This document shows positions 1 through 9,152 of a stretch of 64,000 nucleotides of DNA, piece after piece. A program made the translations under genes and the position numbers. The notes under the pieces are model-generated. The model had not been told where the DNA came from. It saw only the letters and a list, made by a program, of their open reading frames with translations, and did not search any database. Where the stretch lies: NCBI RefSeq assembly GCF_900221005.1, contig NZ_OBQI01000005.1, positions 124,001 through 188,000 of the forward strand. The letters are read 5' to 3'. Source of the stretch: Blastococcus aggregatus. Lineage in GTDB: Bacteria; Actinomycetota; Actinomycetes; Mycobacteriales; Geodermatophilaceae. Numbering within the stretch: position 1 is the first letter of the stretch; every line of letters begins with the position of its first letter.

Positions 1-104
1 TCGTCCCGCGTCCCGAGGCGGACCGCGATCCGGGCCAGCCACGGCCCGACCACGACGGCGGTCAGCAGGACGGTGACGGCGAGCGCCGGCCGCGAGAGCT
101 CCAC
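1..104 (-). CDS. Probable prepilin peptidase (A24 family), N-terminal fragment
   Basis: Only the first 34 codons are in the window, read from a GTG at 104. The peptide starts VELSRPALAVTVLLTAVVVG and is a single hydrophobic segment, consistent with the first transmembrane helix of a polytopic membrane protein. It begins 11 bases after the aroE stop on the same strand, so it is probably the next gene of that operon. In actinobacteria the gene after mltG-aroE is often an A24 prepilin peptidase; that assignment rests on gene order only, because the catalytic aspartates would lie outside the window. Confidence 0.4.
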   Translation of the reverse strand, partial: MELSRPALAVTVLLTAVVVGPWLARIAVRLGTRD

Positions 105-114
105 GGCGGCGGGC

Positions 115-933
115 TCAGTCGCGCGCGAGCGCGGCGTCCAGGGCGCGCCGCATCTCGGCGATGGGAGCCGGGCGGCCGGTCATGAGCTCGACCTGGACGG
201 TGGCCTGCCAGAACAGCACCTCCGCACCCCCGATCACGGTGCCGCCGGCGGCGGTGACCCGCTCGGCCAGCGGGGTCGGCCACGGCGCGTACAGCACGTC
301 GAGGACGGTCTGCCCCGCCCGCCACGGCAGCGCGCTCACGGCCGGCTGCCCGGCGACCGGCACCGTGCTGACCACGACCGGAGCGTCGACGACGGCGCCC
401 TCGAGCCGCGAGACGGTGACCGGGACCTGCAGCACGTCGAGGACGCGGACGAGGTCGTCGGCCCGGGCCGGCTCGCGGACGACGACGTCGATGTGCCGGG
501 CCCCGAGCGAGGCGAGCGCCACCGCGGCCGCGGCGGCGGTCCCGCCGGCCCCGAGGACGGCCACCCGGTCGACCGACTCGACGCCGGCGACCTGCAGCGC
601 GGTGCCGATGCCGGCGACGTCGGTGTTCTCCGCCCGCCAGCCGCCGTCCTGGCGGATCAGCGTGTTCGCCGCGTGCAGCAGTCGCGGGAGCGGTTCCACC
701 ACGTCGGCGACGTCCACCGCCGCCTGCTTGCACGGCATCGTCACCGAGAACCCGCACCACTCGTCGCCCAGCCCGGCCAGCAGGTCGGGCAGGTCCTCGG
801 CCCCGACGTCCAGCGCGTCGTAGCGCCAGTCGTCGAGCCCGAGGGCGGCGTAGGCCGCACGGTGCAGCAGCGGCGAGAGCGAGTGCGAGACCGGCCGGCC
901 CAGCACCGCCGCCCGCCGCGGCCGGTCAGCCAC
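115..933 (-). CDS. aroE: Shikimate dehydrogenase (NADP+)
   Basis: This enzyme reduces 3-dehydroshikimate to shikimate in the aromatic amino-acid pathway in the cytoplasm. The 272-residue length is normal. The substrate-binding SHSLS (16-20), the catalytic lysine K69 in SVTMPCK, the NTD motif (103-105) and the GAGGTA dinucleotide loop (about 128-133) are all visible. The GTG start at 933 overlaps the 3' end of mltG by 8 bases, so the two are translationally coupled. The mltG-aroE arrangement is common in actinobacteria. The product is expected to be a functional housekeeping enzyme. Confidence 0.93.
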   Translation of the reverse strand: MADRPRRAAVLGRPVSHSLSPLLHRAAYAALGLDDWRYDALDVGAEDLPDLLAGLGDEWCGFSVTMPCKQAAVDVADVVEPLPRLLHAANTLIRQDGGWRAENTDVAGIGTALQVAGVESVDRVAVLGAGGTAAAAAVALASLGARHIDVVVREPARADDLVRVLDVLQVPVTVSRLEGAVVDAPVVVSTVPVAGQPAVSALPWRAGQTVLDVLYAPWPTPLAERVTAAGGTVIGGAEVLFWQATVQVELMTGRPAPIAEMRRALDAALARD

Positions 934-2584
934 CGCAGCCGAGACCGGCCTCGGCGCACCGCTGCCGGGCAGCCTGGAACTCCGCGTAGTCGGAGGTGAA
1001 GAAGTGCGCTCCCTCGTCGCTCTCGAGCACGTAGTACAGGAGGTCGCCGGAACTCGGCGCGAGCGCCGCCTCCAGGCTGGCCTCGCCCGGGGAGCTGATC
1101 GCCGTGGGCGGGAGCCCGACCCGGGTGCGGGTGTTGAAGGGGCTGTCGGTCCGCAGGTCGGTGACGGTCAGGTCGTTGCCGCTCTTGCCGAGGCCGAAGG
1201 CCAGGGTGGCGTCGATGCCGAGCGGGATGCCCTGGCCCAGCCGGTTGTAGATCACCTGCGCGACGTCCGGCCGCTCCTCGTCCAGCCGCGTCTCGGACTG
1301 GATCATCGAGGCGACGGTCACGATCTCCGCGGGCGTCCGGCCCAGCGCGGCCGCCCGCGCCTCGAGCTGCAGGCTGCCCGCCACCTTGGTGAACTGCTGC
1401 ACCATCGCCCGCAGCACGTCGGCCGGGGTCTGGTCGGGGTCGACGTCGTAGGTGGCCGGGAAGAGGTAGCCCTCCAGCTGGCCGTTGGCGTACGCCGGCA
1501 GCCCGAGTGCGGCCCCGTCCGCCGCCGCGGCCTGCAGCTCCTCGATCGGGCGCCCGGTCTCGGTGGCGACGCGCTCGAGCACCCGGGCGACGGTGAGCCC
1601 CTCGGGGATGGTCACGCGGGTCACCAGCCGGGATCCCTCGCCGAGCAGCAGGTCCAGCGCCGCCTGGCCGCTCATCTGCGACCGCAGGCCGTAGACGCCC
1701 GGCTGGATCCCGGTCGCCTCGGGGCGGCCCTCGGCGGCGTTCACGAACGGCCGCGTCGAGGCGATCACGTCCGCCTCGGCCAGGGTGCGGGCGATGTCGC
1801 TGAGCGTGTCGCCCTGAGTGACGCGGATCTCGACGGTGCCGGTGCCCTCGCCGGTGTAGTCCTCGGCCTCGGTGAGACCCAGCAGCGCCTGGACGCCGAG
1901 GACGATGCCGACGACCAGCCCGCCGAGCACGAGGAGGCTGAGCAGCACCGCCACGGGCCTGCGGCGGCGGCGCTTCGGCGCCGCGACGGCGGTCGCGCCG
2001 CCCCGCCCGTTCCCGTCGTGGTCGTTCCCGTCGTGGTCGTCGTGGTCGTGTCCGTCGTGGTGGCGCGCGTCGTCGTGGGTGCCGATGACCTCGAGGCCGC
2101 CGGTGCGGTCCCACGAGTCGGTGTCGCCGTCGGCCGGGTGCCCGTGCTGCTCGTCCGGTCCGCCGTGGTGCGCGGCGTCGGCGTCGGGGTCCGCGGGCGG
2201 GTCGTACCGCTGGGCGACCGTCGCGTCGTCGTCGGCCGGGCCGTCGGTACGCGGCTGCAGCCGGCCCCAGCCGCCGGTCGGGAGCGGCGGCAGGGGGGCG
2301 GAGGGGTGCTGGGGGCCGGGCCCGTCGGCCGGCCGGGCGGGTTCGTCGTCCCCGCCGGCGTGCCGGGCGCGGGGGTGGTCGGGGTGAGCGGTGGAGCCGT
2401 AGGACCACCACTCCGGCTCGGGCAGCGGCCCGGTCCGGTCGTCGCCCCGGTGTGAGCCGCCGGGGAGCGGCGGGACACCGGGAGGAGCCGTCGGGCCGGC
2501 GGTCCAGGGCAGGGACGGGAATCCGCCGGTGCCGTCTCCGGCGGAGTGTCGCCCCCGCCGGCCCGGACCACCGGGCGTGGTCAC
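926..2584 (-). CDS. mltG: Endolytic murein transglycosylase MltG (YceG-like)
   Basis: MltG is a membrane-anchored lytic transglycosylase that cleaves nascent peptidoglycan strands. I start it at the GTG at 2584, which overlaps the ruvX stop as GTGA; much longer in-frame extensions exist but run through ruvX and alaS in the wrong frame. The 552-residue protein has a cytosolic N-terminal tail (about 1-205) rich in Pro, Gly, His and Asp, a basic stretch, one transmembrane helix (about 208-235), a LysM-like start of the external domain, and the YceG domain with SMIQSET, whose Glu is the expected catalytic residue, followed by VIYNRL and the PFNTRTRVGLPPTAIS region. The cytosolic tail is far longer than in E. 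coli MltG and includes an almost pure His/Asp segment near residues 169-191. Function is secure; the role of the tail is unknown. Confidence 0.9.
   Translation of the reverse strand: MTTPGGPGRRGRHSAGDGTGGFPSLPWTAGPTAPPGVPPLPGGSHRGDDRTGPLPEPEWWSYGSTAHPDHPRARHAGGDDEPARPADGPGPQHPSAPLPPLPTGGWGRLQPRTDGPADDDATVAQRYDPPADPDADAAHHGGPDEQHGHPADGDTDSWDRTGGLEVIGTHDDARHHDGHDHDDHDGNDHDGNGRGGATAVAAPKRRRRRPVAVLLSLLVLGGLVVGIVLGVQALLGLTEAEDYTGEGTGTVEIRVTQGDTLSDIARTLAEADVIASTRPFVNAAEGRPEATGIQPGVYGLRSQMSGQAALDLLLGEGSRLVTRVTIPEGLTVARVLERVATETGRPIEELQAAAADGAALGLPAYANGQLEGYLFPATYDVDPDQTPADVLRAMVQQFTKVAGSLQLEARAAALGRTPAEIVTVASMIQSETRLDEERPDVAQVIYNRLGQGIPLGIDATLAFGLGKSGNDLTVTDLRTDSPFNTRTRVGLPPTAISSPGEASLEAALAPSSGDLLYYVLESDEGAHFFTSDYAEFQAARQRCAEAGLGCGG
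2010..2078 (-). repeat. His/Asp-codon low-complexity repeat inside mltG
   Basis: On the plus strand, units of the type TCCCGTCGTGGTCG recur irregularly about four times. Read on the coding strand they encode an almost pure His-Asp stretch with a few Gly and Asn, in the cytosolic tail of MltG just before the transmembrane helix. It looks like slippage-driven expansion of CAC/GAC codons. Confidence 0.7.
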
Positions 2585-3264
2585 GACCGGGCCCGCCGGC
2601 TGTCCAGGTACTGCTGCAGGATGACCACGGCGGCGGCCTGGTCGATCACGGAGCGCTGGTTGCGGCTGTCGATGCCGCCCTGACGCAGGTGACTGGCTGC
2701 GGTCACGGTCGAAAGCCTTTCGTCGATCAGGTACACAGGCACATCCGCCATGCGGTCGGCCAGTGCCTGAGAGTAGGCAGTGGCGTCCGCTGCGGACGCG
2801 CCCGACGCACCCGACAGATGCCTCGGCTCCCCCACCACCACCTCGGTCACCTCGTGTTCCACCACGAGGGCCGCCAGGCGGTCCAGATCGGCTCCGTCCT
2901 TGGCCCGGTGCACCGTCTCCAGCGGGCTGGCGAGGGTGCCGGTGGGGTCGGACAGCGCCAGCCCGACCCGCACGGTGCCGACGTCGACGCCGAGCACGCG
3001 GCCCGACGGACCGGACGCCGTCGGCTTCGGTGGCACCTTGAGGTGCGCCGGCCAGCCGCCGGACAGGTCGATCTCCGTCGTCTCGTTCGTGACCGGCGGA
3101 AAGCCCTGGCTCAGGTCGATCTCGGTGGTCGGGTGGTGCGCCGGCTGGCCGGCCGGCGGACGCGGACGGGCCGGCGGGACCGCCGGCAGCTCGCGCCGCC
3201 GGCTCCCGACCGGACCGGTGTCGTCGGGGTTGTACTCGGAACCGTTGTCCTCGGTCGTGGGCAC
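2581..3264 (-). CDS. ruvX: Putative pre-16S rRNA nuclease RuvX/YqgF
   Basis: RuvX is an RNase H-like nuclease of the YqgF family, implicated in maturing the 5' end of 16S rRNA and, in mycobacteria, in Holliday-junction processing. The RNase H fold starts at GVDVGTVRVG (92-101) and continues with VVVGEPRHL, DERLSTV and DQAAAVVILQ, all expected for the family. The start is a choice between GTG at 3273 (GTGA overlap with alaS) and GTG at 3264; I prefer 3264 because GGAAGGTG sits at good spacing upstream. At 227 residues it is 60-80 longer than usual: the first 85 residues are a disordered Pro/Arg-rich tail containing TTEIDLS twice (46-52 and 62-68). It lies between alaS and mltG, its normal actinobacterial place. 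Confidence 0.88.
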   Translation of the reverse strand: MPTTEDNGSEYNPDDTGPVGSRRRELPAVPPARPRPPAGQPAHHPTTEIDLSQGFPPVTNETTEIDLSGGWPAHLKVPPKPTASGPSGRVLGVDVGTVRVGLALSDPTGTLASPLETVHRAKDGADLDRLAALVVEHEVTEVVVGEPRHLSGASGASAADATAYSQALADRMADVPVYLIDERLSTVTAASHLRQGGIDSRNQRSVIDQAAAVVILQQYLDSRRARS

Positions 3265-3269
3265 GGTGC

Positions 3270-5954
3270 TCACCTTCCCGTGGCGGCCGCAACCGCCTGC
3301 TCGCCGGCCTGCAACGCGGCGGGGATCCCCGCAGCATCGGTGCCGCCCCCCTGGGCGACGTCGGCCTTTCCGCCACCCCGACCGCCGACGGGACCCGCCG
3401 CGGCCTTCAGCACGTCGTTGGCCGACAGCCCCTGCGCCAGGGCGGCCGGGTTCAGCGCCGCGACGAGAGCCACTTTGCCACCGGACTCCGAAGCCAGCAG
3501 CACGACCGACGGGCGCTCGCCCAGCCGGCCCCGGACGTCGAGGGCCAGGGTGCGCAGGTCGCCGCCCGCGAGCCCGGCAGGCGCGCCGGTGACGACGGCC
3601 ACCCCGCCCACGTCGCGGGCGTCGCCGGCCAGCTGCCCGGCGACGGCGAGGCTCTGCTGACCGCGCAGCTCCGCCAGCTCCCGGTCGACGTCGCGCAGCC
3701 GCGAGAGCATGCCGCCGACCCGCTCGACCAGCCCGTCCTGCGGGGTCTTGAGCAGCTCGGCGAGCTGGCGGACCAGGTCGCGCTCGCGGGCCAGGTAGCG
3801 GAAGCCCTCCAGGCCCACCACGGCCTCGACGCGGCGCGAGCCCGAACCGACCGACGACTCCCCGGTCAGCGCCAGCGTGCCGATCTGCGCGCTGCCCCGG
3901 ACGTGGGTGCCACCGCAGAGCTCGCGCGACCACGGGCCGCCGATCTCCACCACGCGGACCTGCTCGCCGTAGGTCTCGCCGAACAGCGCCAGGGCGCCGA
4001 AGGCGCGCGCCTCGGGCAGCGTCATCCACGACGCGGACACCGCGTGGTCCGCGCGGACGGCGGCGTTGGCGACGTCCTCGATGTCGGTGCGCTGCTGCGC
4101 GGTGAGCGCGCCCTGCCAGGCGAAGTCCAGCCGCAGGTAGCCGGGGCGGTTGTAGGACCCCGACTGCAGCGCCTGCGGGCCGAGCACCTGGCGCAGCGCG
4201 GCGTGCACCACGTGGGTGCCCGAGTGCGCCTGGCAGGCCGACAGCCGCCACTCCCGGTCCACCTCGGCGGTGAGCTCGGCGCCCTCGGTCAGCTCGCCCT
4301 CGAGGACGCGCACCTGGTGGGCGACCAGGCCCTTGACCGGGCGCTGGACGTCGATGACCTCGGCCCGGCCGCCGTCCCAGGTGAGGATGCCGGCGTCGGC
4401 GACCTGCCCACCGGACTCGGCGTAGAACGGCGTGCGGTCGAGGACCACGCGGCTGATCTCGCCGGGTCCGACCGGGCGCGCGGCGGCGTCGTCGTCCTCG
4501 TCGGAGACGATGCCGAGCACCCGGGAGTCGGTCCGCAGGGTCTCGTAGGCCTGCCAGTCGGTGGGCCCGTGGTCGGCGAGCAGCCGCCGGTAGGCCAGGA
4601 CGTCGACCGAGCCGGTGCGCTTGGCGCGGGCGTCGGCGCGGGCCCGGTCGCGCTGCTCCTTCATGAGCGCGCGGAACCCCGCCTCGTCGACGGTCACGCC
4701 CTGCTCGGCGGCCATCTCGAGGGTGACGTCGATCGGGAAGCCGAAGGTGTCGTGCAGGCTGAACGCCTGCTCGCCCGAGAGCGACGGGGTGCCCGCCTGC
4801 TTGGCCTGCGCGACCGCGGTGTCGAACAGCGCCGTCCCCGAGGTGAGGGTGCGGCGGAACGCCTCCTCCTCGGCGTAGGCCACCGAGGAGATGCGGGCGA
4901 AGTCGGTGGCCAGCTCCGGGTAGCTGGCGCTCATCGCGTCGCGGGAGACCGGCAGCAGCTCCGGCAGCGTGGCGTCCTCGACCCCGAGGAGCTTCATCGA
5001 GCGGACGGCGCGGCGCAGCAGCCGGCGCAGGATGTAGCCGCGGCCCTCGTTGCCCGGCGTGACGCCGTCGCCGATGAGCATGAGACCGCTGCGCACGTGG
5101 TCGGCGACCACGCGCAGGCGCACGTCGGCCTCGTGGTCCTTGCCGTAGGTGACCCCCGCGAGCTCGGCGGCCCGCCGCAGCACCGGCGCGACCTCGTCGA
5201 TCTCGTACATGTTGTCGACGCCCTGCAGCAGGAAGGCCACCCGCTCCAGGCCCATGCCGGTGTCGATGTTCTTGTTGGGCAGCTCACCGACGACGGTGAA
5301 CTCCTCCTTGCTGCGCACGTCGGTCAGCTCGTACTGCATGAAGACGAGGTTCCAGATCTCCAGGAACCGGTCGCCGCCGGTGTCCACCAGCGGGCCGCCC
5401 TCGGGGCCGAACTCCGGGCCGCGGTCGTAGTAGATCTCCGAGCACGGGCCGCCGGGGCCGGCCGCCCCGGTGTGCCAGTAGTTGTCCTTCTTGCCCAGCC
5501 GCTGGATGCGCTCGACCGGCAGGCCCGCGATGCGGTGCCAGGCCTCGGCGGCCTCGTCGTCGTCCAGGTAGACCGTCACCCAGAGCCGGTCGGGGTCGAA
5601 GCCCAGACCGCCGGCCTCGACCGAGCCGGTGAGCAGCTCCCAGGCGAGCTGGATGGCGCCTTCCTTGAAGTAGTCGCCGAAGGAGAAGTTGCCGTTCATC
5701 TGGAAGAACGTGCCGTGGCGGGTGGTCTTGCCCACCTCCTCGATGTCGAGGGTGCGCACGCACTTCTGCACGCTGGTGGCCCGCGCGAACGGCGCGGGCT
5801 CGCGGCCGGTCAGGTACGGGATGAACGGCACCATGCCGGCCACGGTGAACAGCAGCGAGGGGTCCGGGGACACCAGCGACGCGCTGGGGACGACGGTGTG
5901 GCCGCGCGTGGCGAAGTGCTCCAGGAAGCGGCGGCGGATCTCGGCGGTCTGCAT
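3270..5954 (-). CDS. alaS: Alanyl-tRNA synthetase
   Basis: This class II synthetase charges tRNA-Ala and edits mischarged Ser and Gly. At 894 residues it is full length. The aminoacylation core at the N-terminus (RRRFLEHFATRGH, RTLDIEEVGKTTRHGTFFQM) is followed by the editing domain, with HSGTHVVH near residue 573 and CGGTHV near residue 678 carrying the zinc-type ligands, and by the C-terminal oligomerisation domain. It starts at ATG 5954, and its stop lies only a few bases from the chosen ruvX start. About 60 bases separate it from the small membrane gene upstream. No odd features seen. Confidence 0.96.
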   Translation of the reverse strand: MQTAEIRRRFLEHFATRGHTVVPSASLVSPDPSLLFTVAGMVPFIPYLTGREPAPFARATSVQKCVRTLDIEEVGKTTRHGTFFQMNGNFSFGDYFKEGAIQLAWELLTGSVEAGGLGFDPDRLWVTVYLDDDEAAEAWHRIAGLPVERIQRLGKKDNYWHTGAAGPGGPCSEIYYDRGPEFGPEGGPLVDTGGDRFLEIWNLVFMQYELTDVRSKEEFTVVGELPNKNIDTGMGLERVAFLLQGVDNMYEIDEVAPVLRRAAELAGVTYGKDHEADVRLRVVADHVRSGLMLIGDGVTPGNEGRGYILRRLLRRAVRSMKLLGVEDATLPELLPVSRDAMSASYPELATDFARISSVAYAEEEAFRRTLTSGTALFDTAVAQAKQAGTPSLSGEQAFSLHDTFGFPIDVTLEMAAEQGVTVDEAGFRALMKEQRDRARADARAKRTGSVDVLAYRRLLADHGPTDWQAYETLRTDSRVLGIVSDEDDDAAARPVGPGEISRVVLDRTPFYAESGGQVADAGILTWDGGRAEVIDVQRPVKGLVAHQVRVLEGELTEGAELTAEVDREWRLSACQAHSGTHVVHAALRQVLGPQALQSGSYNRPGYLRLDFAWQGALTAQQRTDIEDVANAAVRADHAVSASWMTLPEARAFGALALFGETYGEQVRVVEIGGPWSRELCGGTHVRGSAQIGTLALTGESSVGSGSRRVEAVVGLEGFRYLARERDLVRQLAELLKTPQDGLVERVGGMLSRLRDVDRELAELRGQQSLAVAGQLAGDARDVGGVAVVTGAPAGLAGGDLRTLALDVRGRLGERPSVVLLASESGGKVALVAALNPAALAQGLSANDVLKAAAGPVGGRGGGKADVAQGGGTDAAGIPAALQAGEQAVAAATGR

Positions 5955-6014
5955 CAGGTCTTCTCAGGTCGGCGGACGGTTGCCGGGCCGGGACGGAACC
6001 CCGGACCGGGGAGA

Positions 6015-6296
6015 TCAATCGGCGCTGTGCGCCCCGCGGCCGGGCAGCTGCACCTGGTCGCCGGTCGGCAGCGGGGAGTCCAGGCCCGTGCCGGCACGCA
6101 GCTCCTGCTCGCGCTCGGCCATCGCGTCGCGCACGTCGGCGCCGAAGTCACCGATGGCGTCGGCCAGGTCGCGCAGCCCGTCGGCGATGGAGGCGCCGAT
6201 GCCCGCGGGGGTCATCTTCTCGGCGGCCCGGCTCAGCTTGCGGACGACGAGCGCGCCGATGGTGATGCCCATGGCGAGCCAGAACAGCCGGCGCAT
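6015..6296 (-). CDS. Small membrane protein (DUF6167-like)
   Basis: This 93-residue protein starts MRRLFWLAMG at ATG 6296. It has one N-terminal hydrophobic helix (about 4-18) and then an amphipathic, acidic soluble tail (DGLRDLADAIGDFGADVRDAM). The start codon overlaps the stop of the DUF948-like gene by one base (TGATG), so it is coupled to that gene. The pair upstream of alaS is conserved in actinobacteria and is usually annotated as unknown. I infer that it forms a membrane complex with the DUF948-like protein; no enzymatic motif is visible. Confidence 0.75.
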   Translation of the reverse strand: MRRLFWLAMGITIGALVVRKLSRAAEKMTPAGIGASIADGLRDLADAIGDFGADVRDAMAEREQELRAGTGLDSPLPTGDQVQLPGRGAHSAD

Positions 6297-6721
6297 CAGG
6301 CGCTCCGCCGCGCGGCACGACGGGCGCGGCGCGCCTCCTTGTCGCGGCGGGCGGCCTCGGCGAGCGCCTCGCCCTCGCGCTTCTTCCGGGTCGCGCTGCG
6401 CACGCCGTAGGAGAACGCGGCGACCTTGATCAGCGGGCTGCCGAGCGTGGCGGCCACGACACTGGTCAGGGCGGCGACGTTGCTGGAGACGTTCGCGGCG
6501 TTGCCGGTGATGTCGTCGACCCGCTCGAGGTTGCTGTTCACGTGGGTCACCGTCGTGCTGGCCTGGCTCAGGATCGGCGCGCTCTGCTCGCGCACCTGCC
6601 GGATGGTCAGCGTGGTCTCGTCGAGCGTGCGACCGAGCTTGAGCAGCGGGACGGCGACCAGCACCACCAGCAGCACCAACGCACCGGCTGCGACCAGCCC
6701 GGCGATCTCTCCTGCGGACAC
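6296..6721 (-). CDS. DUF948-family membrane protein
   Basis: The protein has 141 residues from GTG 6721, preceded by GAGGAG at good spacing. An N-terminal transmembrane helix (about 5-28) is followed by a long heptad-like region (TLDETTLTIRQVREQSAPI and onwards) typical of DUF948 proteins, and by a very basic C-terminal tail ([11 protein letters not shown]). DUF948 proteins resemble general-stress or methyl-accepting coiled-coil proteins, but their role is not established. It sits between rarA (140 bases upstream, with a terminator in the gap) and the small membrane gene. Confidence 0.8.
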   Translation of the reverse strand: MSAGEIAGLVAAGALVLLVVLVAVPLLKLGRTLDETTLTIRQVREQSAPILSQASTTVTHVNSNLERVDDITGNAANVSSNVAALTSVVAATLGSPLIKVAAFSYGVRSATRKKREGEALAEAARRDKEARRARRAARRSA

Positions 6722-6764
6722 ACGTGCTCCTCGTCTGGGGGTCTCGGCGACCGGCCGCTCGCCC

Positions 6765-6792
6765 GGCGATGCCGGGTGCTCCCGGCATCGCC
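6765..6792 (-). terminator. Rho-independent-type hairpin after rarA
   Basis: The sequence contains a perfect 12-bp stem (GGCGATGCCGGG with CCCGGCATCGCC) and a 4-base loop TGCT, about 70 bases past the rarA stop and 44 bases before the DUF948 start. There is no long U tract, as is common in high-GC actinobacteria. It probably ends rarA transcription and separates it from the DUF948-alaS operon. Confidence 0.65.
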
Positions 6793-6861
6793 CGGAGAGG
6801 TCACAGTAGTCGCGGGGGCGGGTCGGCCGTTCTGCGTCCCCGCTCCTCATCGGCAGTTGCG

Positions 6862-8199
6862 TCAGCGGCTGCGCCGGAGGATCGCCCGGAGCTTGGCCAG
6901 CCGTTCTCCCAGCCTCGCCTCCGCACCCCGGCCGGTGGGCCGGTAGTAGTCCCTGCCGACGAGCGCGTCCGGCGGGTACTGCTGCGGGACGACGCCGTCG
7001 GGATGGCTGTGCGGGTACACGTAGGTCTGGGCGTGCCCCAGCTTCTTCGCCCCGGCGTAGTGCCCGTCGCGGAGGCCCGGCGGCACCGGGCCGGCCAGGC
7101 CCGCGCGGACGTCGGCCACCGACTCCCCCATGGCCTTGGTGACGGCATCGGACTTGGGCGCGGTGGCCAGGTGGACGACGGCCTGGGCGAGCGGGAAGTG
7201 CCCCTCGGGCATCCCGATGAAGGCGACGGCGTCGGCGGCCGCGACCGCGGTCAGCAGTGCCGTCGGGTCCGCCATGCCGATGTCCTCGCTGGCGGAGATG
7301 ACCAGCCGGCGGGCGATGAAGCGCGGGTCCTCCCCCGCCTCCACCATGCGGGCCAGGTAGTGCATCGCGGCGTCGACGTCGCTGCCCCGGATGCTCTTGA
7401 TCAGCGCGCTGGCGACGTCGTAGTGCTGGTCGCCCTGCCGGTCGTAGCGCACCGCGGCCTGGGCGACGGCCGTCTCCAGCGTGGCCAGGTCGATCTCCGT
7501 CGCGCCCACCGCCTGCGCGGCCCCGGCGGCGGACTCCAGCGCGGTCAGCGCCTTGCGGCCGTCCCCGCCGGCGATGCGGACCAGGTGCTCCTCCGCCTCC
7601 GCGTCCAGCGTGACGGCGCCGTCGAGTCCCCGGTCGCTGGTGAGCGCCCGGTGCAGCAGCGTCCGGACGTCGTCGTCCTCCAGCGGCTGGAGCGCCAGGA
7701 CCAGGCTGCGGGAGAGCAGCGGGCTGACGACCGAGAAGAAGGGGTTCTCGGTGGTCGCGGCGATCAGGCTCACGATCCGGTCCTCGACCGCGGACAGCAG
7801 GCTGTCCTGCTGGGTCTTGGAGAAGCGGTGCACCTCGTCGATGAACAGGACGGTGCGGCGGCTGGAGAAGGTGAGCTCGCGCTTGGCGTTCTGGATCACC
7901 GCGCGCACCTCCTTCACGCCGGAGTCCAGGGCCGAGAGCTGCACGAACTGCCGCTTGGTGGCCAGGGAGATGACGTGGGCGAGGGTGGTCTTGCCCGTGC
8001 CGGGCGGGCCGTAGAGCACCAGCGACATCGGCTCGTCGGACTCCACCAGCCGGCGCAGCGGCGCGCGCGGGCCGAGCAGGTGCTGCTGGCCGACGACCTC
8101 GTCCAGCGCCCTCGGGCGCATCCGGACGGCCAGCGGCGCGCCCGGGTCGACCGCCGGGGCGCCGCTCTCGTCCGGCGCCGGGTCGAACAACGTCGTCAC
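6862..8199 (-). CDS. rarA: Replication-associated recombination protein RarA (MgsA/WRNIP1 family AAA+ ATPase)
   Basis: RarA is a clamp-loader-like AAA+ ATPase that acts at stalled replication forks. The 445-residue protein starts at GTG 8199 (VTTLFDP). Walker [10 protein letters not shown] is at 64-72, Walker B FIDEVHRF around 119-126, and sensor-like [11 protein letters not shown] follows. The C-terminal part has the MgsA tetramerisation signatures ([38 protein letters not shown]). It is transcribed divergently from the aldo-keto reductase with only 36 bases between the starts, so the promoters must overlap. Confidence 0.95.
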   Translation of the reverse strand: MTTLFDPAPDESGAPAVDPGAPLAVRMRPRALDEVVGQQHLLGPRAPLRRLVESDEPMSLVLYGPPGTGKTTLAHVISLATKRQFVQLSALDSGVKEVRAVIQNAKRELTFSSRRTVLFIDEVHRFSKTQQDSLLSAVEDRIVSLIAATTENPFFSVVSPLLSRSLVLALQPLEDDDVRTLLHRALTSDRGLDGAVTLDAEAEEHLVRIAGGDGRKALTALESAAGAAQAVGATEIDLATLETAVAQAAVRYDRQGDQHYDVASALIKSIRGSDVDAAMHYLARMVEAGEDPRFIARRLVISASEDIGMADPTALLTAVAAADAVAFIGMPEGHFPLAQAVVHLATAPKSDAVTKAMGESVADVRAGLAGPVPPGLRDGHYAGAKKLGHAQTYVYPHSHPDGVVPQQYPPDALVGRDYYRPTGRGAEARLGERLAKLRAILRRSR

Positions 8200-8235
8200 G
8201 GTTCCCGACGCTACCCGCGGGGCACGACACCCCTC

Positions 8236-9093
8236 GTGCAGCAGCGACGCATCGGGGACATGACGGTCAGCGCCATCGGGCTGGGGGCCATGCCGCTCTC
8301 CACGAAGAAGCCCCGGCCCTCCCGGGAGGAGGCCGTCGGCGTCGTGCACGCCGCGCTGGACGCGGGGGTGACGCTGATCGACACCGCCGACGCCTACTCC
8401 CGGGACGAGGCGGAGTTCGGGCACAACGAGTCCCTCGTGGCCGAGGCGCTGGCCGCCTACGGCTCCGGCGCGGCCGACGTGCTGGTGGCGACCAAGGGCG
8501 GGCACACCCGGTCGGGCACCGACTGGGGGCTGGACGGGTCGCCGGTGTACCTCCGCCGCGCGTGCGAGGACTCCCTGCGCCGGCTGGGTGTCGAGGCGAT
8601 CGGGCTCTACCAGTTCCACCGGCCCGACCCGCGAACTCCGTGGGAGGAGTCGATGGGCGCCCTGCGGCAGCTCGCCGACGACGGGCTGGTCCGGATGGTC
8701 GGCGTCTCCAACGCCGACATCGCGCAGATCGACGCCGCCCGGGCGATCGTGGGCGAGGCCTTCGTGAGCGTGCAGAACCAGTTCTCCCCCGGCTGGCGGC
8801 ACTCGGCCGACGAGCTGGCGCACTGCGCGGCGCACGGGCTGGCGTTCCTCCCGTGGAGCCCCTTCGGCGGCGTCGGTGCCGCCGGTTCGCTCGACACGAC
8901 GGCACCGGCGTTCGCCGAGGTGGCCGCCGAGCTCGACGTCTCGGTGTACCGCGTGACCCTGGCGTGGCACCTCGCGCAGGCCGACGTCGTCGTCCTCATC
9001 CCCGGCGCCTCGCGGGCCGCGTCGATCCAGGACTCGGCCGCCGCTGCCGAACTGCGCCTGAGCCCGGAGCAGCTGGCCCGGCTGGCCGGCTGA
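8236..9093 (+). CDS. Aldo/keto reductase
   Basis: This NAD(P)H-dependent oxidoreductase has the (beta/alpha)8 AKR fold; its substrate is unknown. The GTG start at 8236 gives 285 residues. The catalytic tetrad can be read as D49, Y54 (DTADAYS), K87 (VATKGGH) and H128 (YQFHRPD). The C-terminal cofactor segment [13 protein letters not shown] is present. It lies divergently from rarA and 59 bases before the membrane cyclase gene, so it may share transcription with the signalling genes downstream, but no functional link is evident. Confidence 0.88.
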   Translation: MQQRRIGDMTVSAIGLGAMPLSTKKPRPSREEAVGVVHAALDAGVTLIDTADAYSRDEAEFGHNESLVAEALAAYGSGAADVLVATKGGHTRSGTDWGLDGSPVYLRRACEDSLRRLGVEAIGLYQFHRPDPRTPWEESMGALRQLADDGLVRMVGVSNADIAQIDAARAIVGEAFVSVQNQFSPGWRHSADELAHCAAHGLAFLPWSPFGGVGAAGSLDTTAPAFAEVAAELDVSVYRVTLAWHLAQADVVVLIPGASRAASIQDSAAAAELRLSPEQLARLAG

Positions 9094-9152
9094 GCCCGGG
9101 GGCGGGCCAAAGTCCCTGGTGCCCGGCGCGGGGCCCGGCGCAGACTCGGCCG

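Noticed and set aside
115-2455. Long reading frames on the plus strand and in other frames across aroE-mltG
   Set aside because: High GC content leaves few stops. Their translations are Arg/Pro/Gly-rich without motifs and lie opposite clearly recognised genes.
926-3376. An 816-residue version of MltG
   Set aside because: The extra N-terminus runs through ruvX in another frame; the GTGA overlap at 2584 gives a sensible start.
8562-9152. N-terminal extension of the membrane cyclase
   Set aside because: It overlaps the aldo-keto reductase in another frame and has composition of a shadow frame.
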